DNA from: Lachnocurva sp029100405
GTDB lineage: Bacteria > Bacillota > Clostridia > Lachnospirales > Lachnospiraceae
Length of the DNA: 28,639 nucleotides
Assembly: GCA_046263755.1 (NCBI GenBank)
Contig: JBJYZC010000022.1
Span: forward strand, 1-28,639
Direction of reading: 5' to 3'
A program made the position numbers and the translations under genes. Below, piece by piece: positions 13,262 through 20,939 of the stretch; position 1 is the first letter of the stretch, and the number at the start of each line of letters is the position of its first letter. Under the pieces are notes generated by a model. That model ran no database searches. It saw only the letters and a program-made list of their open reading frames with translations, and had not been told where the DNA came from.

Positions 13262-13999
13262 ATGAGTGGGAAGATTGTACAGACGGCGGGAAGAGACAGA
13301 CTGGGAGAATTTGCTCCGGAGTTTGCCCATTTCAATGATGATGTGTTGTTTGGAGAGAACTGGAATAATCCGGATCTTGATCTGAAAACCCGGTGCATTA
13401 TCACAGTAGTTGCCCTGGTGTCATCCGGTATTACAGATTCGTCACTGACGTATCATCTTCAAAATGCTAAGGAACACGGTGTGACGAAAAGTGAAATTGC
13501 CGCGATCCTGACGCATGTGGCTTTTTATGCGGGATGGCCGAAAGCCTGGGCTGCGTTTAATCAGGCGAAGGAAGTCTGGAAAGGAGAAGCTCCTGCAGAG
13601 GCAAGGGAGATGGAAAAATATCAGAAGTCCCTGTTCTTCCCGATTGGTGAGTCCAATGATGCTTATGCCTCTTATTTTTCTGGCAGAAGTTTTCTGGCAC
13701 CGGTTTCCACCGAACAGATCCCGGTGTTCAACGTTACATTTGAGCCGGGCTGTCAGAACAACTGGCATATCCATCATGCCAAAAGCGGCGGCGGACAGAT
13801 GCTGATCTGTGTCGGGGGCAGAGGATGGTATCAGGAATGGGGCAAGGCAATGGTTGAGATGAAGCCGGGTGACTGCGTAAACATTCCTGTTGGCGTGAAG
13901 CATTGGCATGGCGCAGCAGAGGACAGCTGGTTCTCGCATCTGGCAATAGAAGTTCCAGGTGAAGAAACATCCACAGAGTGGCTGGAAGCATCGAAATAA
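13262..13999 (+). CDS. Carboxymuconolactone decarboxylase-like / cupin fusion protein
   Basis: From ATG 13262 (GAGGAG upstream) the product is 245 residues with two parts. Residues about 30-105 are a CMD domain (LDLKTRCIITVVALVSSGIT and ILTHVAFYAGWPKAWAAFNQ); it lacks the CxxC of AhpD, so it is of the CMD/gamma-CMD type and not a disulphide reductase. Residues about 150-230 are a cupin with NNWHIHHAKSGGGQMLICVG (His at 169, 171, 172), the block MKPGDCVNIPVGVKHWHGA and a further His, a plausible metal site. Such CMD-cupin fusions commonly accompany MerR-controlled aldo/keto reductase or alcohol dehydrogenase genes. The reaction is not known. It is the last gene of the operon; a terminator follows. 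Confidence 0.87.
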   Translation: MSGKIVQTAGRDRLGEFAPEFAHFNDDVLFGENWNNPDLDLKTRCIITVVALVSSGITDSSLTYHLQNAKEHGVTKSEIAAILTHVAFYAGWPKAWAAFNQAKEVWKGEAPAEAREMEKYQKSLFFPIGESNDAYASYFSGRSFLAPVSTEQIPVFNVTFEPGCQNNWHIHHAKSGGGQMLICVGGRGWYQEWGKAMVEMKPGDCVNIPVGVKHWHGAAEDSWFSHLAIEVPGEETSTEWLEASK

Positions 14000-14034
14000 T
14001 ACGGAACAAATAAAAGTAATCAATAACGATATAG

Positions 14035-14067
14035 GAGTGATACCGGGAAACTGGTATCACTCTTTTT
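14035..14067 (+). terminator. Rho-independent terminator of the merR-adh-cupin operon
   Basis: GAGTGATACC (14035-14044) pairs perfectly with GGTATCACTC (14053-14062) around an 8-nt loop and is followed by five T. It lies 36 bases after the last stop and isolates this operon from BREX transcription. Confidence 0.88.
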
Positions 14068-14179
14068 AGCTTTTCGAAGGAACGCGCAGTAACTCAAGTA
14101 ATTGTTTGACTGAAGTTTGTTAGAGGTGATGATGAGTGCCATTTCGATGATTCCGGATTTGCAAATACAAATCTATGTG

Positions 14180-14208
14180 TTGTGAGGACACATCACAGGT
14201 GCTATATT
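14180..14208 (+). promoter_or_regulatory. Candidate promoter and operator of the BREX operon
   Basis: TTGTGA (14180-14185) and TATATT (14203-14208) are 17 bp apart, a good sigma-A layout. An inverted repeat TGTGA-7-TCACA (14181-14185 and 14193-14197) overlaps the -35 and spacer, so a bound regulator would block the polymerase. The first gene of the operon encodes a small HTH protein, the obvious candidate. An 18-codon frame with an RBS (AGAGGTG, ATG 14129) precedes the promoter and is probably meaningless unless transcription starts further up. Confidence 0.5.
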
Positions 14209-14270
14209 GATAAAAACGAAAAGAATGTATTTTGTTCTGCAAAGTATGAATTCATGATGGAGATACGATA

Positions 14271-14516
14271 ATGGCTGTAAGCTATAACAAACTTTGGAAG
14301 ATGTTAATCGATAAGGGGATGAAGCGGACAGAACTTCGTGATGCAGTTGAGATGAGCACTAATACACTGGCTAAGCTGGGAAAGAACGACTACATCTCTC
14401 TGGAGATTTTAGATAGAATCTGTACGTATCTACAATGTGATATCGGTGATGTGATGGAGTTTGTGCCTCCTAAGGAGCAGCCTGAAAATCCTTTCGGGAA
14501 AAAGGAGGGCAGATGA
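14271..14516 (+). CDS. Small Xre-type helix-turn-helix regulator of the BREX operon
   Basis: The 81-residue protein is a single HTH domain of the HTH_26 (Cro/Xre) type: YNKLWKMLIDKGMKRTELRD, then MSTNTLAKLGKNDYISLEIL and ICTYLQCDIGDVMEFV. It is a cytoplasmic DNA-binding protein with no other domain. A GGAGA site seven bases upstream supports the start. Its stop overlaps the brxA start as ATGA, so it is a true part of the operon. BREX loci are often governed by an upstream regulator (BrxR, a large WYL protein, in some type 1 systems). This much smaller HTH protein takes that place here. The inverted repeat around 14181-14197 is a candidate target. Autorepression is an inference. Confidence 0.85.
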   Translation: MAVSYNKLWKMLIDKGMKRTELRDAVEMSTNTLAKLGKNDYISLEILDRICTYLQCDIGDVMEFVPPKEQPENPFGKKEGR

Positions 14517-15112
14517 AACAAAAAAGTTATAGTGCCAGCGCGGTTAAATTCGCCTTCTGGTTTCCAGAGTTCCGAAAAATAATTGGCCTACTTGCGGCAG
14601 GAAAATCACAGGATGAAATCAAAAGATTGTGCCTTGAAGAAAATGCGCTTGGAACATCATCTGTTGCAAGGGCAAATAGAATTTATCTGACGGTTACAGC
14701 GAGGATTAGAGAGCTTGATTCAAGCATCTATTCTTTGTTCACGACTTCTGATCTTGCGACACAAAAACTGATCGATCTGACTGCAATCATGGCTTCAAAT
14801 CTGCTTTTCTTTGAGTTTATGTACGAAGTTTTCAAAGAAAAACTTTTGGTTGGAGCGGATAAATTGTCCGACCTCGATTACAGGGTTTTCTTCCACAATA
14901 AGCAGCTTCAGGATGAAAAGGTAGCGGCTTGGACGGATCAGACGATTCAGCGCTTGACCAGCACATATAAAAGCTATCTGCTCGAAGCCGGTCTTACAGA
15001 TGATGGAATACATTCTCGAAATATTTTGAAGCCAATTTTGGATCCGACTTTTCAGGACTGGCTGACACATAACAATATGAAAGCGATATTAAGCGTATTG
15101 ACAGGGGCATAA
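14513..15112 (+). CDS. brxA: BREX type 1 protein BrxA (DUF1819)
   Basis: The 199-residue product matches the DUF1819 family: YSASAVKFAFWFPEFRKIIG at the N-terminus, then TSSVARANRIYLTVTARIREL, FFEFMYEVFKEKLL, and the ending ILDPTFQDWLTHNNMK. BrxA is a small DNA-binding protein needed for phage restriction in some type 1 BREX systems. It starts inside the stop of the HTH gene (ATGA overlap) and lies five bases before brxB, so it is translated with both. Length is normal for the family (about 200). No anomalies were seen. Confidence 0.93.
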   Translation: MKQKSYSASAVKFAFWFPEFRKIIGLLAAGKSQDEIKRLCLEENALGTSSVARANRIYLTVTARIRELDSSIYSLFTTSDLATQKLIDLTAIMASNLLFFEFMYEVFKEKLLVGADKLSDLDYRVFFHNKQLQDEKVAAWTDQTIQRLTSTYKSYLLEAGLTDDGIHSRNILKPILDPTFQDWLTHNNMKAILSVLTGA

Positions 15113-15117
15113 GACAG

Positions 15118-15747
15118 ATGACAGATCAGGCATTATCCCGTGACCATTTCAGAAAACGGAGAAGTCTTTCGGAACGTTTCACTGAGATGGATGAGAAAAT
15201 AAAGAATCCTTCTTTCCGGAAAGCAACTGGAAAGGCAAATGAAGTAAATTACTGGGTCTTTGATTATGCACCGGAGCAGGAAATGGAAGTGCGCAGTCAT
15301 ATTCAATGGCTTCAGAATAGGAACAAGAAGGGGTTCGATGACTATCAGCTTGTTGTATTTGATCTCTATGATCTTATTATCGATGAGCTGAAGATAAAAG
15401 GATTTCTGGAAAAGACAGAAAAGCTGGAAGAACGGGGTGGCATCCATCGTGTTGTGAAGGCTGTGCAAAGAACGCTGCGGATTACGGACAAGGACAACTA
15501 TCTGGTGCAGTATATAACAGATCATACGCCGGATAATTCCATTGTTCTGCTCTGCGGAATTGGAAAAAGTTATCCCCTTCTGGAAGCACCGGAAGTCTTT
15601 AATAAAGTCCTTTACAATATGCCGCAGAAGTTTGCTTCGACACCAATCATTCTATTTTATCCCGGCACTTATACGGAGCAGGAACTGGTTGTATTTAATG
15701 AAGTCGTTGAGGATAGTTACTATCGTGCATTTCGCATCGCACGTTGA
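15118..15747 (+). CDS. brxB: BREX type 1 protein BrxB (DUF1788)
   Basis: The 209-residue protein fits DUF1788: an N-terminal segment with NEVNYWVFDYAPEQEMEVRS, a middle VVFDLYDLIIDEL, and the conserved C-terminal half with SIVLLCGIGKSYPLLEAPEV, TPIILFYPGTYTEQELVVF and the final SYYRAFRIAR. BrxB is a core component of type 1 BREX, essential for both methylation and defence in tested systems, though its biochemical role is unclear. An AGGGG site in the end of brxA precedes the ATG. It is followed after 22 bases by brxC. Confidence 0.93.
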   Translation: MTDQALSRDHFRKRRSLSERFTEMDEKIKNPSFRKATGKANEVNYWVFDYAPEQEMEVRSHIQWLQNRNKKGFDDYQLVVFDLYDLIIDELKIKGFLEKTEKLEERGGIHRVVKAVQRTLRITDKDNYLVQYITDHTPDNSIVLLCGIGKSYPLLEAPEVFNKVLYNMPQKFASTPIILFYPGTYTEQELVVFNEVVEDSYYRAFRIAR

Positions 15748-15769
15748 AGAGTAAGAGGGGAAAATTATT

Positions 15770-18700
15770 ATGGAAATCAAGGATATGTTTGTTAAACCAA
15801 TTGATCGTGACCTGCAGGGAGTCATTAAGGTCGGTGACATTGAGAATGAAAATATCCGTCAGGAGCTGGAAGAGTATGTCGTGACAAATGAACTGCAAAA
15901 ACATTTTGCAGACTTCTTTGCGTCTTATAAGAAAGGTATCCTCGGTACAACGCCGAAAATGGGCGTATGGATCTCCGGCTTCTTTGGAAGTGGTAAATCT
16001 CACTTGTTAAAAATCCTCTCATATATCCTTGAAAATAAAGAGGTTAGCGGAAAAAATGCAATTGATTACTTCATAGATGACCACAAGATCTCAGATCCCA
16101 TGGTTCTGGCAGATATGAAGCTCGCGGCAGATACGCCGACAGACGTTGTCCTTTTTAACATTGATTCCAAGAGTGATTCGAATGGCAAGAAGGATAAGGA
16201 TGCGATTGTCAATGTCTTCCTGAAGGTCTTTAACGAGATGCAGGGGTTCTGCGGTGCAATACCTTATCTTGCGGATCTTGAACGAAAGCTGACTGAAGAT
16301 GGCAGATACGATGAATTCCAACAGAAATTTGAAGAAACTTATGGGAGCTCATGGGTAGAGTCCCGTAATGATTTTGATTTTGTACAGGATGACATTGTAG
16401 AAGTGCTCGCTGACATGAACTACATGAGTGAGGAAGCCGGGTGGAATTGGTGTGAGAAGGCGATCCAGCCTTATCGAATTTCCATCGAAGAATTTGCAGA
16501 CCGGGTTAAGACCTATATCGACCGCAAAGGAAACAATCATCATGTTGCTTTTCTCGTTGATGAAGTTGGCCAGTATATTGGCGATGATCGGAATCTCATG
16601 CTGAATCTTCAGACTGTCACAGAGGATCTTGGAACAGCATGTAATGGAAAGGCATGGGTCATTGTGACTTCCCAGCAGGATATTGATTCAGTAATTAAGG
16701 TCAAGGGGAATGACTTCTCCAAGATTCAGGGACGCTTTGATACGAGGCTTTCTCTGTCTTCTGCAAATGTGGATGCGGTTATCAAAAAGAGAATACTGGA
16801 GAAGACAGATACAGCGGCACAGATGCTGCGCCTTCTGTATGGGCAGAAGGAAACAACGATCAAGAACAAGATCGTTTTCACAGATTCTGTAGAACGTAAA
16901 TTATATGCTGGATCAGAAGACTTTTCTGAAGTTTATCCGTTTATTCCGTATCAGTTTAACCTGCTTGCGTCAGTACTGACAGCGATCCGAACACATGGTG
17001 CATCAGGAAAGCATCTCTCTGAAGGAGAGCGTTCCATGCTTGCAATGTTTAAGGAATCAGCTGTTGCATATATGCATGAGAATGAAGGAACAATTATTCC
17101 GTTCTATGCCTTTTATACGGCGATGGAGAATTTTCTTGATCATAGCCATCGTGGCGTAATTATCAAGGCATTTGAAAACGACTATATCAATCCGGAGCAT
17201 AAGACGGGAGATGTCTTTGCTATCAATGTTCTGAAGACACTGTTCCTGATTAAGTATGTACAGGATATCACGGCTAATGTTGATAACATTACGACACTTA
17301 TGATGTCAAATATTGATGATGACCGTATCACCCTGAAGGAAAAGGTGGAGGATGCATTACGAGTCCTGATTGGTCAGCACATAATTCAGAAGAATGGGGA
17401 TGTTTATGTCTTTCTGACCGATGAAGAGCAGGAAATCAATATGTGGATTGAAAGAGAAGATGTTGATAATGCGGATGTCATCAACAAGATTTCAGAGCTG
17501 ATTTTTGATGATATTTTTACTGATAAAAAGTATAGGTATCCGAAGTTTAATGGACGCTATACATTTGGATTTAATCAGAGTGTGGATGACCGTCCTTATA
17601 AAACAAGTCCGGCTAATGATATCGGTGTCCGTGTGCTGACGCCTGCATCTGAAATTACGGATGAAATAACAAAACGGATGATGTCCGGTCAGGGAAAAGA
17701 AATCCTTGTTGTGCTTCCGAATGACCGTTCCTTCATGGACGAGATTCAGATGTATCTAAAAATTGAGAGGTTCCTGCGCCATAATACCAGTTCTTCTGTG
17801 CTTCAGTATGAAAGCATTAAGGATGCAAAGCGCAGGGAAATGTCAGACCGTTTCGCCAATGCCAAACTGTTCCTTTCTGAATCGTTGAAAGATGCAGAGA
17901 TTTACGTCAATGGAGATCGGGCAGAAATCAAGTCTAAGGATGTAACAACACGGATCAACGAAGCATTGCAACGGCTGGTAGAGACGGTGTACAACAAGCT
18001 TTCTTATATTGATGCGCCTCTTGGAGATGATGAAATTCGAAAGCTTTTTGCTACCAGCAATCAATTCTCCATGAAAGTGGATGAGACACTGGAAGCGAAT
18101 CATCTTGCCTTGCAGGATGTGCTTGCCTATATTGACGGAAATACACAAATGCACATGAAAACATCCATGAAATCTGTGAGTGACCGCTTCATGAGAGCAC
18201 CATACGGATTTATTGAGGAAGATGTGGACTATCTCGTTGCAAAACTGTTCAAAAGAGGAGATATTTCATTCACGGTGAACGGGGCTGCGGTAAACCTTTT
18301 GAATAAGTCAAAAGAGGAGATTATCGACTACATAACAAAGAAACAGTTTGCTGAAAAGCTGATGATGGAACGTAAGGTTCGCATCTCCGATCGTGACAAG
18401 AAGATCTGCAAAGATGTCATGAAAGAACTGTTCCAGATTGCACCGACAAATGACGACGAAGATACGATGATGCAACTCTTTATCCATGCATCTACGAGAA
18501 CAATAACGGACCTGAAAGAACTTCTGGTACGTTATGAAAACAATAGCTATCCAGGAAGAGACACGGTTTCATCTGGTATCAAATTATTGTCTGCAATTTC
18601 AGAAGCACAGTCCACGGAAGATTTCTATAAACTGATCGTAAGATGGAAGGATTCTCTGCTTGATTTTGCGGAAGATTATGAACCAATCACGGGCTTCTTC

Positions 18701-19393
18701 AAGGGAGAGCAGAAACAGATTTTTGATGAAGCACGGCGTTTGATGAAGATCTACGACGATAGTAAGACTTACATCGTCAATGAAGAATTGGAGAATACAG
18801 TTTCTGATGTCAAAAATATCCTGAGCGAAAAAGAACCATACCGTGATATTCCGAAACTTCCAGAGCTCCTGGATAACTTCAGAAATATCTATGGTGTCAT
18901 TTTGGATGAGCAGGAGAAGCCTGTAAAAAGTGCAATTGACGATTCCTATCAGCGTGTCATGGAAGTTCTGGATACGAAATCCTATGTTGCCGAGAAAAAA
19001 GCATCCTATGGCAGCCAGTTTAAGGAATTATTTGAGGGAGTAGAGAATTGCAACAATGTATCGGTTCTTCGTAGTTATGCAGATCGGGCAGATGCCCTTA
19101 AGATCCGTCTGCTGAACGAGATGGATGCGGAAGATCAGAAATTAGCGGAGAAGAAAGCTGAAGAAGAACGAAAGAAAGCGGAAAAAGTTGCCAGAGAGAA
19201 TGGGAAAATGGTGGAAACACCGGTAGTTAAGCCGCATATCAAGGCGACGAAGAACGTACCGATCAAGTCCGTTACAGGAACCGCATCCTGGCGGCTCGAA
19301 TCCCAGGAAGATGTCGATAAGTATATCAATGCGCTTCGCAAGAAACTGGAAGCAGAATTAGATGATGATACGATCGTGAATATTGAATTTTAA
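15770..19393 (+). CDS. brxC: BREX type 1 ATPase BrxC
   Basis: At 1207 residues this is the large P-loop protein of BREX. It has the N-terminal MEIKDMFVKPIDRDLQGVIK seen in BrxC/PglY proteins, Walker A in WISGFFGSGKSHLLK (residues about 70-77) and Walker B in HVAFLVDEVGQYIG (about residue 258). Long helical regions follow, with a Lys/Glu-rich coiled stretch near the C-terminus (EKKAEEERKKAEKVAREN). BrxC is an ATPase required for BREX defence and thought to be part of the complex that carries or regulates PglX. RBS AGAGGGG precedes the ATG. The gene shows no frameshift. It ends 13 bases before the AlbA-like gene instead of the usual pglX. Confidence 0.95.
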   Translation: MEIKDMFVKPIDRDLQGVIKVGDIENENIRQELEEYVVTNELQKHFADFFASYKKGILGTTPKMGVWISGFFGSGKSHLLKILSYILENKEVSGKNAIDYFIDDHKISDPMVLADMKLAADTPTDVVLFNIDSKSDSNGKKDKDAIVNVFLKVFNEMQGFCGAIPYLADLERKLTEDGRYDEFQQKFEETYGSSWVESRNDFDFVQDDIVEVLADMNYMSEEAGWNWCEKAIQPYRISIEEFADRVKTYIDRKGNNHHVAFLVDEVGQYIGDDRNLMLNLQTVTEDLGTACNGKAWVIVTSQQDIDSVIKVKGNDFSKIQGRFDTRLSLSSANVDAVIKKRILEKTDTAAQMLRLLYGQKETTIKNKIVFTDSVERKLYAGSEDFSEVYPFIPYQFNLLASVLTAIRTHGASGKHLSEGERSMLAMFKESAVAYMHENEGTIIPFYAFYTAMENFLDHSHRGVIIKAFENDYINPEHKTGDVFAINVLKTLFLIKYVQDITANVDNITTLMMSNIDDDRITLKEKVEDALRVLIGQHIIQKNGDVYVFLTDEEQEINMWIEREDVDNADVINKISELIFDDIFTDKKYRYPKFNGRYTFGFNQSVDDRPYKTSPANDIGVRVLTPASEITDEITKRMMSGQGKEILVVLPNDRSFMDEIQMYLKIERFLRHNTSSSVLQYESIKDAKRREMSDRFANAKLFLSESLKDAEIYVNGDRAEIKSKDVTTRINEALQRLVETVYNKLSYIDAPLGDDEIRKLFATSNQFSMKVDETLEANHLALQDVLAYIDGNTQMHMKTSMKSVSDRFMRAPYGFIEEDVDYLVAKLFKRGDISFTVNGAAVNLLNKSKEEIIDYITKKQFAEKLMMERKVRISDRDKKICKDVMKELFQIAPTNDDEDTMMQLFIHASTRTITDLKELLVRYENNSYPGRDTVSSGIKLLSAISEAQSTEDFYKLIVRWKDSLLDFAEDYEPITGFFKGEQKQIFDEARRLMKIYDDSKTYIVNEELENTVSDVKNILSEKEPYRDIPKLPELLDNFRNIYGVILDEQEKPVKSAIDDSYQRVMEVLDTKSYVAEKKASYGSQFKELFEGVENCNNVSVLRSYADRADALKIRLLNEMDAEDQKLAEKKAEEERKKAEKVARENGKMVETPVVKPHIKATKNVPIKSVTGTASWRLESQEDVDKYINALRKKLEAELDDDTIVNIEF

Positions 19394-19406
19394 TGTGGAG
19401 ATTTGT

Positions 19407-20936
19407 ATGGCTGATAGATTGAAAATTGAAGGCATTGAAGCTACTAAATGTGACTTTAAGGTCAAACTTGAAGAAGATAAACCGAAGAGCTGGCTTAAAT
19501 CTGTATCAGCCTTTGCTAATACACGAGGCGGTCATATTTATTTCGGCTACACGGATGATACGCATAAAGCAGTGGGGCTGGAGGCGCCCCAGTATGTTGC
19601 GAGCAAAATTTCAGAGCTGATTGAGACAAGAATTGCGCCTCATGTCGGATATGAGCTTACGGAAATCGGAGAAGATAAAACTTGTCTTGACCTTTGCATT
19701 TTTAGCGGTCCCAATGTTCCCTATTACTACGTACATGAGAAAACAAAAGAAGCATATATTCGGCGTGGTGATCGCTCAGTTATTGCGACAGAACTGGAAT
19801 TAAACAATCTGATATTAAGGGGCCAGAATAAAACATATGATGCTCTTGCAACCCAATATAAGCAATCTGATGCAAGCTTCACTCTCCTGCAGGCAACTTA
19901 CAAGAAAGAAAAGGGAGATGATCTGGTTCTTCCGAGAGATCTTGTCTCCTTTGGCCTTCTTGATCAGGATGGCATGGTAACGAATGCTGGATTACTGCTA
20001 TGTGATCAGGGCTATCTAAAGCAGTCAAGGATTGTTTGTACAAGGTGGAAGGGAAACAAGAAAGGCTCAATAGAAGGAGATGCGCTGGATGATCAAGAGT
20101 ATTTCGGAACCAGCCTGATTATGCTATTAAGCAGTGCCGAGACGTTTATCCGCAACAATTCTAATAATGCATGGACAATCCGGGGAATGCGGAGAGAAGA
20201 GAATAGTGATTATCCATACAAAGCAGTCCGTGAAGTTTTAGTAAATGCCATAATACATCGGGACTATCAGATTATTGGTACAGAAGTCCATGTTGATATG
20301 TTTGATGATCGTATGGAAATCACTTCACCGGGAGGCCTGTTTATTGGCGGAAGAATACAGGATATGGATTTAAATCATGTGCCCTCTGTCAGACGAAATG
20401 AAGTGATTTCCGATATCTTCGGACGCTTGAATTACATGGACAGACGTGGCAGCGGGATAGGGAGAATCATTAACTCATACACGGGATACGTTCAGAAGCC
20501 TTCCTTTTACTCGGATGAATTAACATTTTCGGTGACCTTACCTAATCGAAGTGTATGCGGGCCTGAGCAAATTGATGAGAGGAAAAGTCAATTATCCGAG
20601 GATAAAAGTCAATTATCTGGGGAGAAAACTCAACTAACGTTGGCAAACATCAATTACGAGCAGGACTGGGAGTTGAATTACTTTACGGATTTTGTGCTGA
20701 AACGGCTGGAGAAGAGATACCGGCAAAAAACAATTCGGCAAATTAAGATGCTGTTTACCCGCTATCGTTATCAGTATCCATTTAACAGGCGCAATGTTGC
20801 TGATATGTTTGGAATCACGGAAAACGGAGCTTCTATTTTCCTGAAAAAATGCCTTGAAGAAAACATTATTCAAAAAGTGAAAAGAGACAGCTATCGTTTT
20901 GTGGAACTGATTGATACAGATTCAAAGGGAAAATAA
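19407..20936 (+). CDS. AlbA/Schlafen-type DNA-binding and HATPase-like protein embedded in BREX
   Basis: From ATG 19407 (GGAG upstream; a TTG at 19383 overlapping brxC is possible) the product has 509 residues. Residues about 10-130 form an AlbA_2/Schlafen (divergent AAA_4) domain: FKVKLEEDKPKSWLKSVSAF, NTRGGHIYFGY, AYIRRGDR. Residues about 280-390 form a GHKL-type ATPase (HATPase_c_4): REVLVNAIIHRDYQ (N box), DDRMEITSPGGL (G1) and RRGSGIGRI (G2). A repeated KSQL-type linker follows at about 393-410, then a winged-helix-like C-terminus (RRNVADMFGITENGASIFLK). The COG2865-like architecture is usually described as a predicted transcriptional regulator and recurs near restriction-modification and BREX genes. 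It is set between brxC and pglX with 13- and 3-base gaps, so it is co-expressed with them. Its function in defence is unknown. Confidence 0.85.
   Translation: MADRLKIEGIEATKCDFKVKLEEDKPKSWLKSVSAFANTRGGHIYFGYTDDTHKAVGLEAPQYVASKISELIETRIAPHVGYELTEIGEDKTCLDLCIFSGPNVPYYYVHEKTKEAYIRRGDRSVIATELELNNLILRGQNKTYDALATQYKQSDASFTLLQATYKKEKGDDLVLPRDLVSFGLLDQDGMVTNAGLLLCDQGYLKQSRIVCTRWKGNKKGSIEGDALDDQEYFGTSLIMLLSSAETFIRNNSNNAWTIRGMRREENSDYPYKAVREVLVNAIIHRDYQIIGTEVHVDMFDDRMEITSPGGLFIGGRIQDMDLNHVPSVRRNEVISDIFGRLNYMDRRGSGIGRIINSYTGYVQKPSFYSDELTFSVTLPNRSVCGPEQIDERKSQLSEDKSQLSGEKTQLTLANINYEQDWELNYFTDFVLKRLEKRYRQKTIRQIKMLFTRYRYQYPFNRRNVADMFGITENGASIFLKKCLEENIIQKVKRDSYRFVELIDTDSKGK
20583..20639 (+). repeat. 21-bp tandem repeat in the AlbA-like gene
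   Basis: Two near-identical 21-bp units (20583-20603 and 20604-20624, starting AAAAGTCAATTATC) are followed by a partial third (from 20625). They encode KSQLSED, KSQLSGE and KTQLT. The unit is a multiple of three, so copy-number change would alter only linker length between the ATPase and the C-terminal DNA-binding-like part. Confidence 0.8.
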
Positions 20937-20939
20937 GCC

